From assembly GCF_009727055.1 (NCBI RefSeq), contig NC_052350.1:20811862-20875861 (forward strand): a stretch of 64,000 nucleotides of DNA, read 5' to 3'. A program made the position numbers and the translations under genes. The notes under the pieces are model-generated. The model was not told the origin of the DNA, ran no database searches, and worked only from the letters and a program-made list of their open reading frames with translations. Each line of letters begins with the position of its first letter. The stretch's first letter is position 1. The DNA comes from Benincasa hispida (lineage: Eukaryota; Streptophyta; Magnoliopsida; Cucurbitales; Cucurbitaceae). This document shows positions 49,745 through 60,073 of this stretch, one piece after another.

Positions 49745-50939
49745 CTAGTTTAGCCGCGAGCGGTCTCGTAGACCCATGCTTTGAAGGTGACCCTTAAACA
49801 CTGCAATCATGAGAGCCTTCGTAAACAGATTAACAATGTTTTTCTCCGAGGCGATCTTCGTGACGATCACGTCACCTCGATGCACTATCATGCGGATCGA
49901 ATTTAACATGGCAACAGGTGAGAAAGTCTTCTCATAGTCGACTTCCTCCACCTGGGTATAACCCTTTGCCACAAGTCGAGCCTTGAAGGTTTGCACCTTC
50001 CCATCAGCACCCCGTTTGCGCTTGTAGATCCATTTACAACCTATAGGTTTTACCCCATCAGGCTTATCTACAAGATCCCATACCGAGTTGAAGCACGTCG
50101 ACTCCATCTCGAGATTCATGGCTTTGACCCATTCATCCCGGTCAACATCCTTCATTGCTTTTTATAAGACAACGGATCCTCAACGTCGCCATCTATCACC
50201 ATAGCTAGGATTTTCGTGAAACCCAGATAGCGATCAGGCGGGTTCGTAACCTTCCCACTACGTCGAGGTTCCCTCAACTCTTAAAGTGGAACCGACCTAC
50301 CAGATGAACTATCATAGAAAATTATGGTTAATGAAACAGGTCCTTCAACAACTCTTGTTGAAGCTTCAGTAGTTTCTTTGGAAAGTTCACTTAACACGAC
50401 TTTACTACATGGACTATGCTCCCTGATATGATCCTCCTCCTCTAGGAAAGTAGCGTTCATGGAAACAAACACCTTGATTTCAGATGGATCATAAAAGTAA
50501 CCTCCTCGTGTATCTTTGAGGTTGCCTACAAAGAGGCACAACCTTGATCGTGATTCCAACTTCTTGAGATTTGCCTTAAGCACATGTGCTGGGCAACCCC
50601 ATATGTGGAAGTGACGTAAACTAGCTTTACATCCGTTCCACAACTCCAAAGGTGTTCTTGCAACACTCTTAGAAGGAACACAATTGAGAATATATATCGC
50701 AGTACTCACTGCAAAACCCCAAAACGAGTCTGGTAAGGAAGCGTAACTCATCATCGAACGAACCATGTCCAACAGGGTTCTGGAGAAATTCGTTGGCATT
50801 TAGATTGAGTTACGGAAGATTTAAACATCTCTATGTTATGTAGGAAACTTACGGCTAAAAGTCTTAGCACATATAAGTTATTTTCCAGTTTAGCTGTACA
50901 AATTTCAAAACCATTCTTACGAATAAACGCTTTATTCAA
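49745..50939 (-). pseudogene. Copia pol remnant with large internal deletions
   Basis: 50939-50751 carries a pre-integrase end (ENNLYVLRL), which jumps directly to the integrase C-terminal part in the frame starting at 50799 (MPTNFSRTLLDMVRSMM, PDSFWGFAVSTAIYILN). The integrase catalytic core between them is missing. The frame at 50155-49745 starts as reverse transcriptase (WVKAMNLEMEST, GCKWIYKRK, FKARLVAKGYTQ, DYEKTFSPVAM). It then passes in one open frame straight into the very end of RNase H (HRGDVIVTKIASEKNIVNLF, TKAL), so the palm with its YVDD and almost all of RNase H are absent. It cannot be functional. Confidence 0.85.
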
Positions 50940-51194
50940 TTTAAAAGAAATAGTGTAATTTTATTGTAACATACACTTTATAGAAATAAGGTTCCTTTAT
51001 AGTTCAGGAAGTACAAAGACATCTTTTAATATAAGAAATCTATCCTGTAAAGTAAACTGGATGTCTCCCACTACCACAGCTGAGATGACGTGTCCGGTAC
51101 CTACTCGCAACATCATCTCATCAGCCTCCAACTGTCGCCAAGTTCTAATCCCCTTTTTCTGTCGTGGCCTTAGCCTTGGCAGCCTTCTTTTCCT

Positions 51195-52100
51195 CTAGAT
51201 AACGAGGATAATTCTTCTTCTAGTGTTCATCCTGATTATAGTGGAAACATTTTCCTTTTCCAACTGGCAGTGGACGCTTATTTTGGGCAACAGGTGAGGG
51301 GTTAACAGGCGCATTCCCTTTCCCTTTACCACTCTTCTTCTTCTTCCCCTTTCCAGAATTAGAACTTGAAGGTGTAGACTTTGTTCCTGAGATCGAAACT
51401 CGATAGAACTTTTTAGAGGATGAGACAACATTTGCCTCACCTCCCTTTTTCTCCTTACTTTTCAGCAAGGATTGGTAAGTTTGCAACTCGTTGAGGATAG
51501 TGGTAAGGGAGTATTCCATTTTGTTAAGAATGTATTGCTAAGAAAGTGGAGGAAGCTCTTCGACAATAAATGCAGGATAATGCTAATCTGACTACCCTCA
51601 TCGATTTTAGACTCATTCATCTCCGCCACGTTAAAGTGGATCATCATATTCAGCACGTGTTCACGAACAGAGGTGCCTTCCTCCATTTTGGAGCTGAAGA
51701 TGTGTTTCAGAGCCTCATGAGGTGCCTTCCTCCATTTTGGAGCTAAAGATGTGTTTCGGAGCCTCATGCTTGAGTTGTCCAAACAGGTGTCCGAACATTT
51801 CCTGCAGGGATTCCATGATCTCACGAGCTGAGACCTTAGACTCGTGTTTCTTGGCCAAGACCTCACTAAGATTGGCCAAGATATAGGCTCGGGCCTTCTC
51901 ATTTGCTCGTGTCCAATGCTCGTACGCCGCCCGAACATTTCGAGTAGCGACCTGAGGTGGAATAGAAGGACATTCCTCCATAATGACAAACTTCAAATCC
52001 TCGATGATGAGTATCGTCGTGAGCATATGTTTTCAACTTCAATAGTTTTGGCCATTCAGTTTTTCGGCACTAAGTAAATTGATAGTGGATGATGCCATTA
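51195..52100 (-). pseudogene. Copia gag remnant with zinc knuckle end
   Basis: On the - strand the family pattern is visible: LSAEKLNG near 52070, LKFVIMEECP, REIMESLQEMFG, HIFSSKMEEGTSVREHVLNM, then a basic linker and KGKCFHYNQDEH as a damaged CCHC knuckle near 51240. A 51-bp tandem duplication (51669-51768) repeats the HEAxKHIFSSKMEEGTS segment. Frameshifts and stops are present near 52030, 51715 and 51520. Gag would form the particle shell in an intact element. Confidence 0.8.
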
Positions 52101-52894
52101 AAAATTGTTGCTAAAAAAAAAAAAATCTTTTATAAGACTTTGCAAAACCCACATTTTAATTAACCAATTAATTTTTAGCAAAACAGATTCCAAGTACCCT
52201 AAGTGAAAAGACTTCTATTTTGCATTGATGCCCCAGTGAGGCAGGACAAACATCACCGTCGGGTGATCGGATGGCCTTTCACTGGGATAAGACATTCTCA
52301 ACCATTAGGCAGAACCAACTCTTGGAACTAAACCTAATAGCCACCATTTGTTCGGTCTAGAATAGTTAGCCCTAACAATCCTGCGTAAGTGTAACCCCTC
52401 GTTTTCGGCCCTAGAGTCTCGCCCTAATACGCTCACCGTAGGGAAAAAGACAGATTAGGACAAGAGACTAAGTAACCTTATCCTCTTACAGGAGATCAAA
52501 TAAAAGAACACGCAAAAGAACCATTCTATAGGGGGACACACCCAGGGTGCCACGAGGCGATGCACAAAAACTTTATTCAATCCAACGAGGGAGGCCGAGG
52601 GATATGCTGTCGCACTCTCCGCTCCCACTTATTATGAACACTCTCTCCATCCACCTTGATTGACCTACCTAAACACCATCCGTTGGGGGGACATGCCAAA
52701 GGTGCCTCGAGGCCGAGGGTAGATCTCACGGCGTGGACTATGAGGGACAAACGCGAGAGGTGAAAATGAGGCATCAAATGCCCTAAGAACCTCCCACTGA
52801 ATATCTACCTAGGGGTTTATTAACCTAGACAATCCGGCTACTGATTATGATCTAAGTCATTTATAAAGTTGTTCAAAAACAACTTTTGTCTTTG

Positions 52895-52935
<41 letters not shown>

Positions 52936-53739
52936 AAGTAGTCACATTAACTCTTTAATGGATTGGCCTTAGTGTGCATGCATGCATCAAATGTATCTAA
53001 ATTACCTTTCTAGGTAGGTTCCCACATAGGGTGGTTTCCGTTGCCGTCATCTTAAATACCCCAGCCTAGATAGAACCCACCTTCGACAAAAGGTCTACTA
53101 TAGATAGACTTACTACATATTAATCTTTTACTAATTATTTTAGTTCTAATTTCATTTATAACCATTATAAATAAACAACTAATACACTCATCCCACATAA
53201 CGAAGTATTTTATAACGTTATAAATATAACGTTAATAAAAATAAAGTATACATTAAATATAACATTTATATTATTATGATACATGAGCATTGCATTTTAT
53301 GTAATTAAAAACATGCTTCTCTAAATTATTAACATTTATAATAAAGAGAATATGCATGACCTAAGATGGGATTTATCTATATGTGGCTACCATTATGACA
53401 TATTTAAAAAACATTAACATTCGCAATTTTGTAAATAAAATAAAGGATTAATGGACCGGGATGAGGCCTTTTTACATAACCGGAATGACAATATAAACCC
53501 TATCTTATTACATTATTTTTCATCGAGCAAGACCTGATATGCAAAGGCGAACCGGGTCCTTTGAACCGTCAGAAGAGACTCCATCGTGTATGTAAATGTC
53601 GTAGGTAGAACTGATCGAGCAATATCCAGACGCGAATAGTTTACGTTATAGAAGCAAAATTAACCACGATTGTGTAGACGACCAATGAGGCAACGAAAGA
53701 CTTGATCGGTTCATATGCGATAGAATCCAAAGCATTACA
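52101..53739. other. Inner Copia leader, part nearest gag
   Basis: No coding region. 52200-52800 has loose direct repeats of GGGGGACA(C/T) followed by GGTGCC(A/T)CGAGGC near 52540 and 52690. A 33-base poly-A run lies at 52900-52932. 53200-53420 is AT-rich. This is leader sequence between the tandem arrays and gag, or older insertions within it. Confidence 0.5.
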
Positions 53740-54500
53740 GGTAAGACGAATTTACCTTGCATTACTGCTGAGCGATCGTTAGTCAGTTCTAAGTGATGAA
53801 GCTTGCTGACCAAAAACGATTGTCTAGTGCGATCACTTACGGCGGCATAAGTAAACGATTTACCTTGCTTTTTCTAAGCGATCGTTTAGTCAGTTACTAA
53901 GCGATAAAGCTTGCGGACCAAAACGATTATCTATGCGATCACTGAACACGACGTCAGGTAAACGATCTACCTTGCGCTATCTAAGTGATCGTTTTTGTCA
54001 GTTACTAAGCGGTTGAAGCTTGCTGACCAAAAACGATCGTCTATGCGATCACTTAACACGGCGTCAGGTAAACGATTTACCTTGCGTTACTAAGTGATCG
54101 TTTAGTCAGTTACTAAGCGATGAAGCTTGCTGACTAAAAACAATCCTCTATGCGATCACTTAACGTGACGTAGATGTAAACGATTTACCTTGCGTTACTA
54201 AGCAATCGTTTAGTTAGTTACTAAGTGATGAAGCTTTGCTGCCTTTAAAATGATCGTGTTATGCGATCACTTAATGCGGCACAGGTAAACGATTTACCTT
54301 GCAATTACTAAAGCGATCGTTTAGTCAGTTACTAAGCAATGAAGCTTGCTGACTAAAACAATCGTCTATGCGATCACTTAACGCGGCGTCAGTAAACGAT
54401 TTACCTTGCGTTACTAAGCGATCGTTTAGTCAGTTACTAAGCGATGAAGCTTGCTGACTAAAAACAATCGTCTAGTGTGCGCGCGCATTAAGCGATACGC
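53740..54500. repeat. Tandem array, period about 108 bp, 7 copies
   Basis: The word GCTTGCTGAC (with small changes) starts at 53801, 53909, 54018, 54125, 54233, 54344 and 54449, spacings of 105-111 bp. Each unit holds TTACCTTGCGTTACTAAG, CGATCGTTTAGTCAGTTAC, AAGCGATGAAGCTTGCTGAC and a TGCGATCACTTA word. It lies in the leader between primer-binding site and gag of the inner Copia element. Confidence 0.92.
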
Positions 54501-54529
54501 AGCATACATCGTCTACACAACCCAATACT

Positions 54530-54830
54530 CAGTGATCGCATAAACCGATCTTCAACACGATGCGATCAACCCTTGATCGCTTACCCGATAGTTTACACAA
54601 TGCGATCCTTCAACGATCGCATACCCCATCGACTGCACGATGCGATCAACACTTGGTTGCATACCCCATCGTTTAACTGACGCGATCAACAGTGATCACG
54701 TACTCCATCGACCGCATGATGCGATCAATACTTGATCGCATACCCCATCGTTTAATCGATGCGATCAACAACAATCGCGAACTCCATCGTCTGCACGATG
54801 CGATCAACCCTTGATTGTCTCCTTCCTCAA
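54530..54830. repeat. Tandem array, period 40 bp, 7 copies
   Basis: TGCGATCAAC or a one- to three-base variant starts at 54561, 54601, 54641, 54681, 54720, 54760 and 54799, a step of 39-40 bp. Units alternate a TTGATCGCATACCCCATCG word with a CACGATGCGATCAAC word. It adjoins the 108-bp array on the primer-binding-site side. Confidence 0.93.
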
Positions 54831-55118
54831 AGAACCACAACAACTGCTCCGATCTTTTTCACGAACAACTCAAAACTCAAACAGACTTTGAATACATACT
54901 CGATAACGATTATCAATGCCAAAAAAAAAACGCATGAGCCTTTACAAACAACCGCAAATGTAAAAGCATTAAATCAAACTGAGGCTAACATCTATGAAAA
55001 CATACATAAATCCGTATATCTACAGAAATTTAATGATTAAACAGTGTAGAAATGCACCCACCAATAATGTATTTGCAATTCTTTTGAAGCAATGAATTAG
55101 AATATCAGAAAATCGAGT

Positions 55119-55130
55119 GCTTTGATACCA
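55119..55130 (-). other. Primer-binding site of the inner Copia element
   Basis: The - strand reads TGGTATCAAAGC two bases after the 5' LTR end, one base from the initiator tRNA-Met match TGGTATCAGAGC. Confidence 0.85.
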
Positions 55131-55132
55131 AT

Positions 55133-56753
55133 TGAAGGAACTCTTATTCAAGAGTACCTACAAGCGGAAGCGGATCTTTCCAATTTATTGTAACAGAATT
55201 ACCGCATATACATTCAAACATACTTTCATAAGGCTAAAGGCATCAAGAAATCATACCAGATGAAGATTTTTTCTTCCCAGCGAGTCTGAAGCTCAACCGT
55301 CTACCTCGAACAGTCACCACTCGGACAGAAGGAAATGGAGAAGACAACACCACTCACAGCCCTTAGTATTCTTGGAGTGAGAATCCAAAGTGTGGGCTTT
55401 GTTCGGATTTGGTAGAGGGAAGGAGGAAGAGAGACCGTACACAACGATCAAGCAAGTGGGAGATGCGATCGTCTATCGCGAACTAGACAATATGCCTGTT
55501 TGTTTAGGTGAAGTATACAATCGTGTAGTAAAAGTAAGCGATCGTCAAAACGATCATGTAGGAAAAGGTAAATGATCGTGTAGGAAAAATGGTGAGCGAT
55601 CGTCCAAACGATCGCGTAGGAAAAACTAAGCGATCGTCTATACAATCGTTTAGTAAATATCAGAAGCTAAACGATCACTTAGGAAAAAGGTAAACTTGTG
55701 TTCAAGCTACCAAGGGGACCTTATGGCCGTATGGCTCGAAGCTCCAATGGTACGTGAATAGCTGGCTAAACTCTTTAGTCACTATATCCACCATCCGTTA
55801 ACTGCCATGCATTCCACTAAAGATCGACAATTGAACTCTTCTTGCCATAGATATATTTCTATATCCATTGGATATAACCAATCATCAGTACGATGACCCT
55901 TCACAGACGCTCGTAATTACAGAAGGCCAATTTACCATTTTACCCCTGTAATTACATCTTCCTCCTTAAGTACCACTAATCCCTATAATGAACAATACAA
56001 CATAGTCCTACTATGTGTGAACACCTCTCAGGCCATGAGAAGGTGCATGGCGCCACATCGTTCAAGCCCTGGAATCAGCCCTTAAGGGAGCTATCTATCT
56101 ACTTACCCCTACTTCGGGGAAGGAGTGAATTCCATCTTGTGAAGCTGAGTTCCCAACTCCCAAATCAGACGAATCCCCAAAATGGTAAGTTTGAGTCAGC
56201 GTTCTAGCCACTCACACCCATGCAAATCAAAGGACCGCTCTCAATGGCAGGAGTTCCCAACTCACTCAGGATTGAGGTCATGTTACCTATGGTCATCCTA
56301 GTGAAGTCTCAGTTATGAACGATGTTATATAACGAGACGTTAACACTTCGTGGTCAGGTCTTATACAAACTCTTTGTATATGACACCCCCGCTCACATGT
56401 CCCCTACACGAATGATCAGGATCAGACTATCTATGACAAGTCACAACACTTGTGACCATTCTACAAAGTGGGCCGCATCCGTAACGTTACCAGGATAAGG
56501 TTTCCCTCCTATATCCATATACTACAAACCATTTTGGTTATCACTCAAGACATGGTCCACTTGTATGTCACCACATACATGTTTAAGTTACATACAGATA
56601 ACCAGGGATATTAAGTTTATTGGTTTGTGGTAAAATCTATATGTGCAAAGTCAAGTAATGAAGTAAATATCATTTATATTATACATCACAAGTATTCGTA
56701 CAAAGTTGGTTATAAACTACTGAACACGAGACTTTAGGGCAAAAACCCCAATA
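55133..56753 (-). repeat. 5' LTR of the inner Copia element (copy G)
   Basis: Bounds are TGAAGGAACTC (55133) and ACCCCAATA (56753). It is collinear with copy F but jumps from the CGATCG cluster (GGAAAAAGGTAAA near 55683) directly to CTTGTGTTCAAGCTACC, lacking about 470 bp present in F. It keeps blocks missing from F near 56290-56350 and 56450-56630. Confidence 0.85.
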
Positions 56754-56769
56754 GATACAATCCTACAAT

Positions 56770-56781
56770 TGGTATCAAAGC
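56770..56781 (+). other. Primer-binding site of the outer Copia element
   Basis: The + strand reads TGGTATCAAAGC right after the LTR end CCTACA (56762-56767). It shows that the sequence to the right, up to about 62088, is the interior of the element whose LTR began at 45943. Confidence 0.85.
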
Positions 56782-57991
56782 ATCATATAAGCATTCAATT
56801 CGGTTTAATTTTGGTATGGTGGGTGTTTTATATGAGTTATATGAAACTAATGCACTGATATGGTTTTTTGAGTTTTGACATTTAATTTCTCTTTATTTCT
56901 CATTTAAATTTGTAATTGGCTCTTATTTGATGAGCGTATATGTGTTCTCAAGAGTCTGTCATTTATTTGGAGTCATTAGAGTTGAAATTAAGTTGTAATT
57001 GAAGAAACAAGTGAAGAAGGCCGAGCTGGTATACCAATTTTTCAGCTTCTGCTCAAAATCGTTGTTGAGGTTCAGTTACTAAACGATCATCTAGTTCTAG
57101 GCATTACACGATGTAAAGAAAAGCTAGACGATCGTATAGCAATGGGCGCTGATTGTTGTGATGTTGGACGCTAAATGATCGTGTACCTACGGGAGCTAGA
57201 CAATGCGTTTATATGTTATACGATAACACTACGCGATCGTTTAGCTTTGTGTGGGAACTAAACGATGCGTTGGAAGCCCTACACGATCGTGTAGCTACGT
57301 CGCGCGTTAAACGATGCAATGAAGTGCTATGTGATAGCGCTAAGCGATCGTCTAGTTGCGGCATTGAGCAATGCATTGAAGTGCTATGCGATAGCGCTAA
57401 GCGATCGTCTAGCTGTGGTGTTAAGCGATGCGTTTAAGTTCTATGCGATGGAACTAAACGATCATGTAGCTACGACGCTGAATGACGCGATAATGTTCTA
57501 TGCAATGCAACTAAATGATCGTTTAGCTGTGGCGAACACTAAACGATGACATGAAGCACTAAGCGATCGTGTAGTTCTACTCGAAGATTACTCTATGCGA
57601 TAGATAAGAAAACAAAGAGACCGTGTACCTCTACCGAACACAAGGTGATGGCGTTAGACGATAGCCTTCAGTGTTACACGATCGACCTTAGCAAGATTTT
57701 GAGTTTGGACCGAGAGCAGTCGGTTCGATCGGTTTTCTCGAGGTTCAATCCGATTCAGCCTCAAAGGGTTTTTGGCTGGTCCGGTTCAAACTTATCCAAT
57801 CCAGTTCAAGATGCTTGGATTCGGTTTGGAGCGGTTCGAGCGGTTCAAATACGGTTTTAAAGTTGTTTTTAATGGTTAGGCTTCTGTTTTCTTGTTTATA
57901 CCAAAACTAAAACCATATCAGTCTATGTTTAATTATTTATGCATTTGATGTATCTTATAATTAAATAAATCTTGTATGTACATACAGTATG
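56782..57991 (+). other. Leader of the outer Copia element
   Basis: Non-coding leader holding the 57-bp array (57200-57580), then a region with GGTTCGA/CCGGTTC words (57700-57850). It is interrupted at 57992 by an LTR of opposite orientation. The open frames in the array (57213-57549) merely reflect a 57-bp repeat, a multiple of three, and are not called as genes. Confidence 0.6.
57200..57580. repeat. Tandem array, period about 57 bp
   Basis: The motif CGATCGT or a one-base variant starts at 57234, 57294, 57345, 57402, 57459, 57517 and 57564. GAAGTGCTATG with GATAGCGCTAAGCGATCGTC is almost identical at 57321 and 57378. Units alternate an ACGATCGTNTAGCT word and a TAAACGATGC word. Confidence 0.88.
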
Positions 57992-60073
57992 TGAAGGATC
58001 TCTTACCAAAGAGTTCCATAAGCACGTTCGGATCGCTCCGATCTCACCATGACCGAAGTACACAATATACATTCAAACGCACAGTTATGCAAAAAAATAG
58101 TAATTATCGGCATGGTATGAACAACAAAATAACAAGGGAGAGAGTTCTCACACCAGTTGAAGATGTTCTTCAAACTTTGGAACTCAATGCAGCGGAAAAC
58201 TCTACCAGATCAACCAACACTTGAACAGTAGCGTCGATTATAGCAGCACGAACACGAACACCGTGGGGACAACACCACCAGAAAAGAGCCCCATTTCTCA
58301 GTTAAGTGAGAACCCAAAGTGTGGTCTTTGGTGAATTTGTAGAGGAAAGGAGAAGCACGGATCGTGTAGACGATAAGCAATGGAAGGGAAAAAAAGGCGC
58401 TATCGCATAGCACGATGCTTATCGTTTAGGAGAAACTACACGATCGTGTAGGTTTACTGAAAAATTGTTTAGGAAATGGTATACGATCGTTTAGCAAACT
58501 CAAGACACACTACGATCGTTTAAGAAAGCTATCCGATCGTGTAGAAACTAGTGTGCGATCGATTAGGCGCGAGGTGGACGATCGTTTAAGCAGAGAGTGA
58601 CTATCGTATAGGCTATCAAAATGCTTAAGCGATGGAATACTTTTCACCAGTGCGATCTCTTTTTCTTTTTTTTTTTTTTTGGACGAATGATTCAAAATGA
58701 AAACCATTTTCATTTTAATTCATCGGTTACAATAACCGATGCTGCCCCATTAATCCACGTCCAAACATGATTTTTGGGTTAATTATCATATAATTAACCA
58801 ACTAAAATATTAATAAATATAATCATATTATATTTTTAACCTATAGTTTGATATCACATATTTACTATAGTATTTTCTCCTCCACTTGATATAACTCATA
58901 TTTATATCTCATTTCCTCCAAAATAATGTCTCTCATACATTTAGCCAATTATTTCATATATAATTAACCAGTCCAATTATGTCATATATAATAGAACTTC
59001 CTCTTGTCAATTTGAACATTTCAAATTAACCCAAACACTGGTTCTCGACTTTATCCAAGCTACCCATGGGACCTAATGAACCTGTGGCTCGAAGCTCCAA
59101 CGGTCCATGAATAGCTTACTGAACTTTTTAGCCACGAGATCCACCATCCGTTAACTGTCAAACATTTCACTAAAGACCAACAGCTGAACTTTTCTTACCA
59201 CATATTTCTGTGTTCATCGGATATAACCAATCATGAGTACGATGACCCTTCACAGATGCTCGTAAGTACAATTGGGTCAAATTACTGTTTTACTCCTGTA
59301 GTTACATCTCACTCCTTAAGTACCACTGATTCCTCTAATGAACAATACAACATAGTCTAACTATGTATGAACACCTCTCGGGCCAAAAGAAGGTGTGTGG
59401 CGCCACATCATTCAAGCCCCGGAATCATTCCTTAAGGGAGCTATCTATATGCTTACCCCTACTCCGGGGAAGAAGTGAATTCCATCTTGTGTAGCTGAGT
59501 TCCCAGCTCCCAAATCAGATGAATCCCCAAAATGGTAGGTTTGACTCGGCAACCTGGCCACTCGCACGTATACAAATCAAAAGACTGCCCTCAATGGCAG
59601 AAGTTCCCAACTCACTCAGGATTGAGGTCATGTTACCTATGGTCATCCTAGTGAAGTGAAGTCTTTGTCATGAACGGTGTTATATAATGAGACGTTAACA
59701 CTTCGTGGTCAGGTCTTATACAAACTCATTGTATAGGATGCCTCTGCTCGCATGTTCCTAACACGAATGATCAGGAACAGACCATCTGTGATAAGTCACA
59801 ATACTTGTGACCATTCCACAAAGCGGGTCACATCCGTATCGTTACCAGGATAAGGTTTTCCTCCTATATCCATATACTACAAACCATTTTGGTTATCACT
59901 CAAGATATGATCCACTTGTATGTCACCAGAGATTTTATGTTTATTGGTTTGTGGTAAAGCAAATAAAACAAGCAACTGAGTAAAATACAAGATGTGAAGT
60001 AAATATCATATATTATACAACACAAGCGTTCGTACAAACTACAGGACACGAGACTTTAGGGCATCAACCCCCA
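57992..60073 (-). mobile_element. Copia-type LTR in the leader (copy H), minus orientation
   Basis: The low end is TGAAGGATCTCTTACC and the high end CATCAACCCCCA. It is collinear with copies F and G, including ACTTCGTGGTCAGGTCTTAT near 59699 and a CGATCG cluster at 58350-58620. No partner LTR or coding region lies beside it. I find no clear target-site duplication (GTATG against TTTAG), so it is either a very old solo LTR or a recombination product. Confidence 0.7.

Larger units (their letters stand above)
47789..56753 (-). mobile_element. Inner Copia retrotransposon, minus strand, internally deleted
   Basis: Both LTRs are present: the 3' LTR at 47789-49642 and the 5' LTR at 55133-56753. A primer-binding site lies at 55119-55130. 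The leader is about 3 kb long and holds two tandem arrays (53740-54500 and 54530-54830). Gag lies at about 52100-51195 and pol remnants at 50939-49745. The order on the - strand is LTR, PBS, leader, gag, partial IN, partial RT fused to the end of RNase H, LTR. It is inserted in the LTR of the outer Copia element. The internal deletions make it non-autonomous. Confidence 0.85.

Noticed and set aside
53740..54830. CRISPR-like array
   Set aside because: Plant retrotransposon leader; units are contiguous diverged tandem repeats with no constant repeat and unique spacer pattern.
57213..57549. Two overlapping open frames with a repeated peptide (CDSAKRSSSCG-like)
   Set aside because: They are a by-product of the 57-bp tandem array, whose period is a multiple of three. 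No domain, and it lies in a retrotransposon leader.
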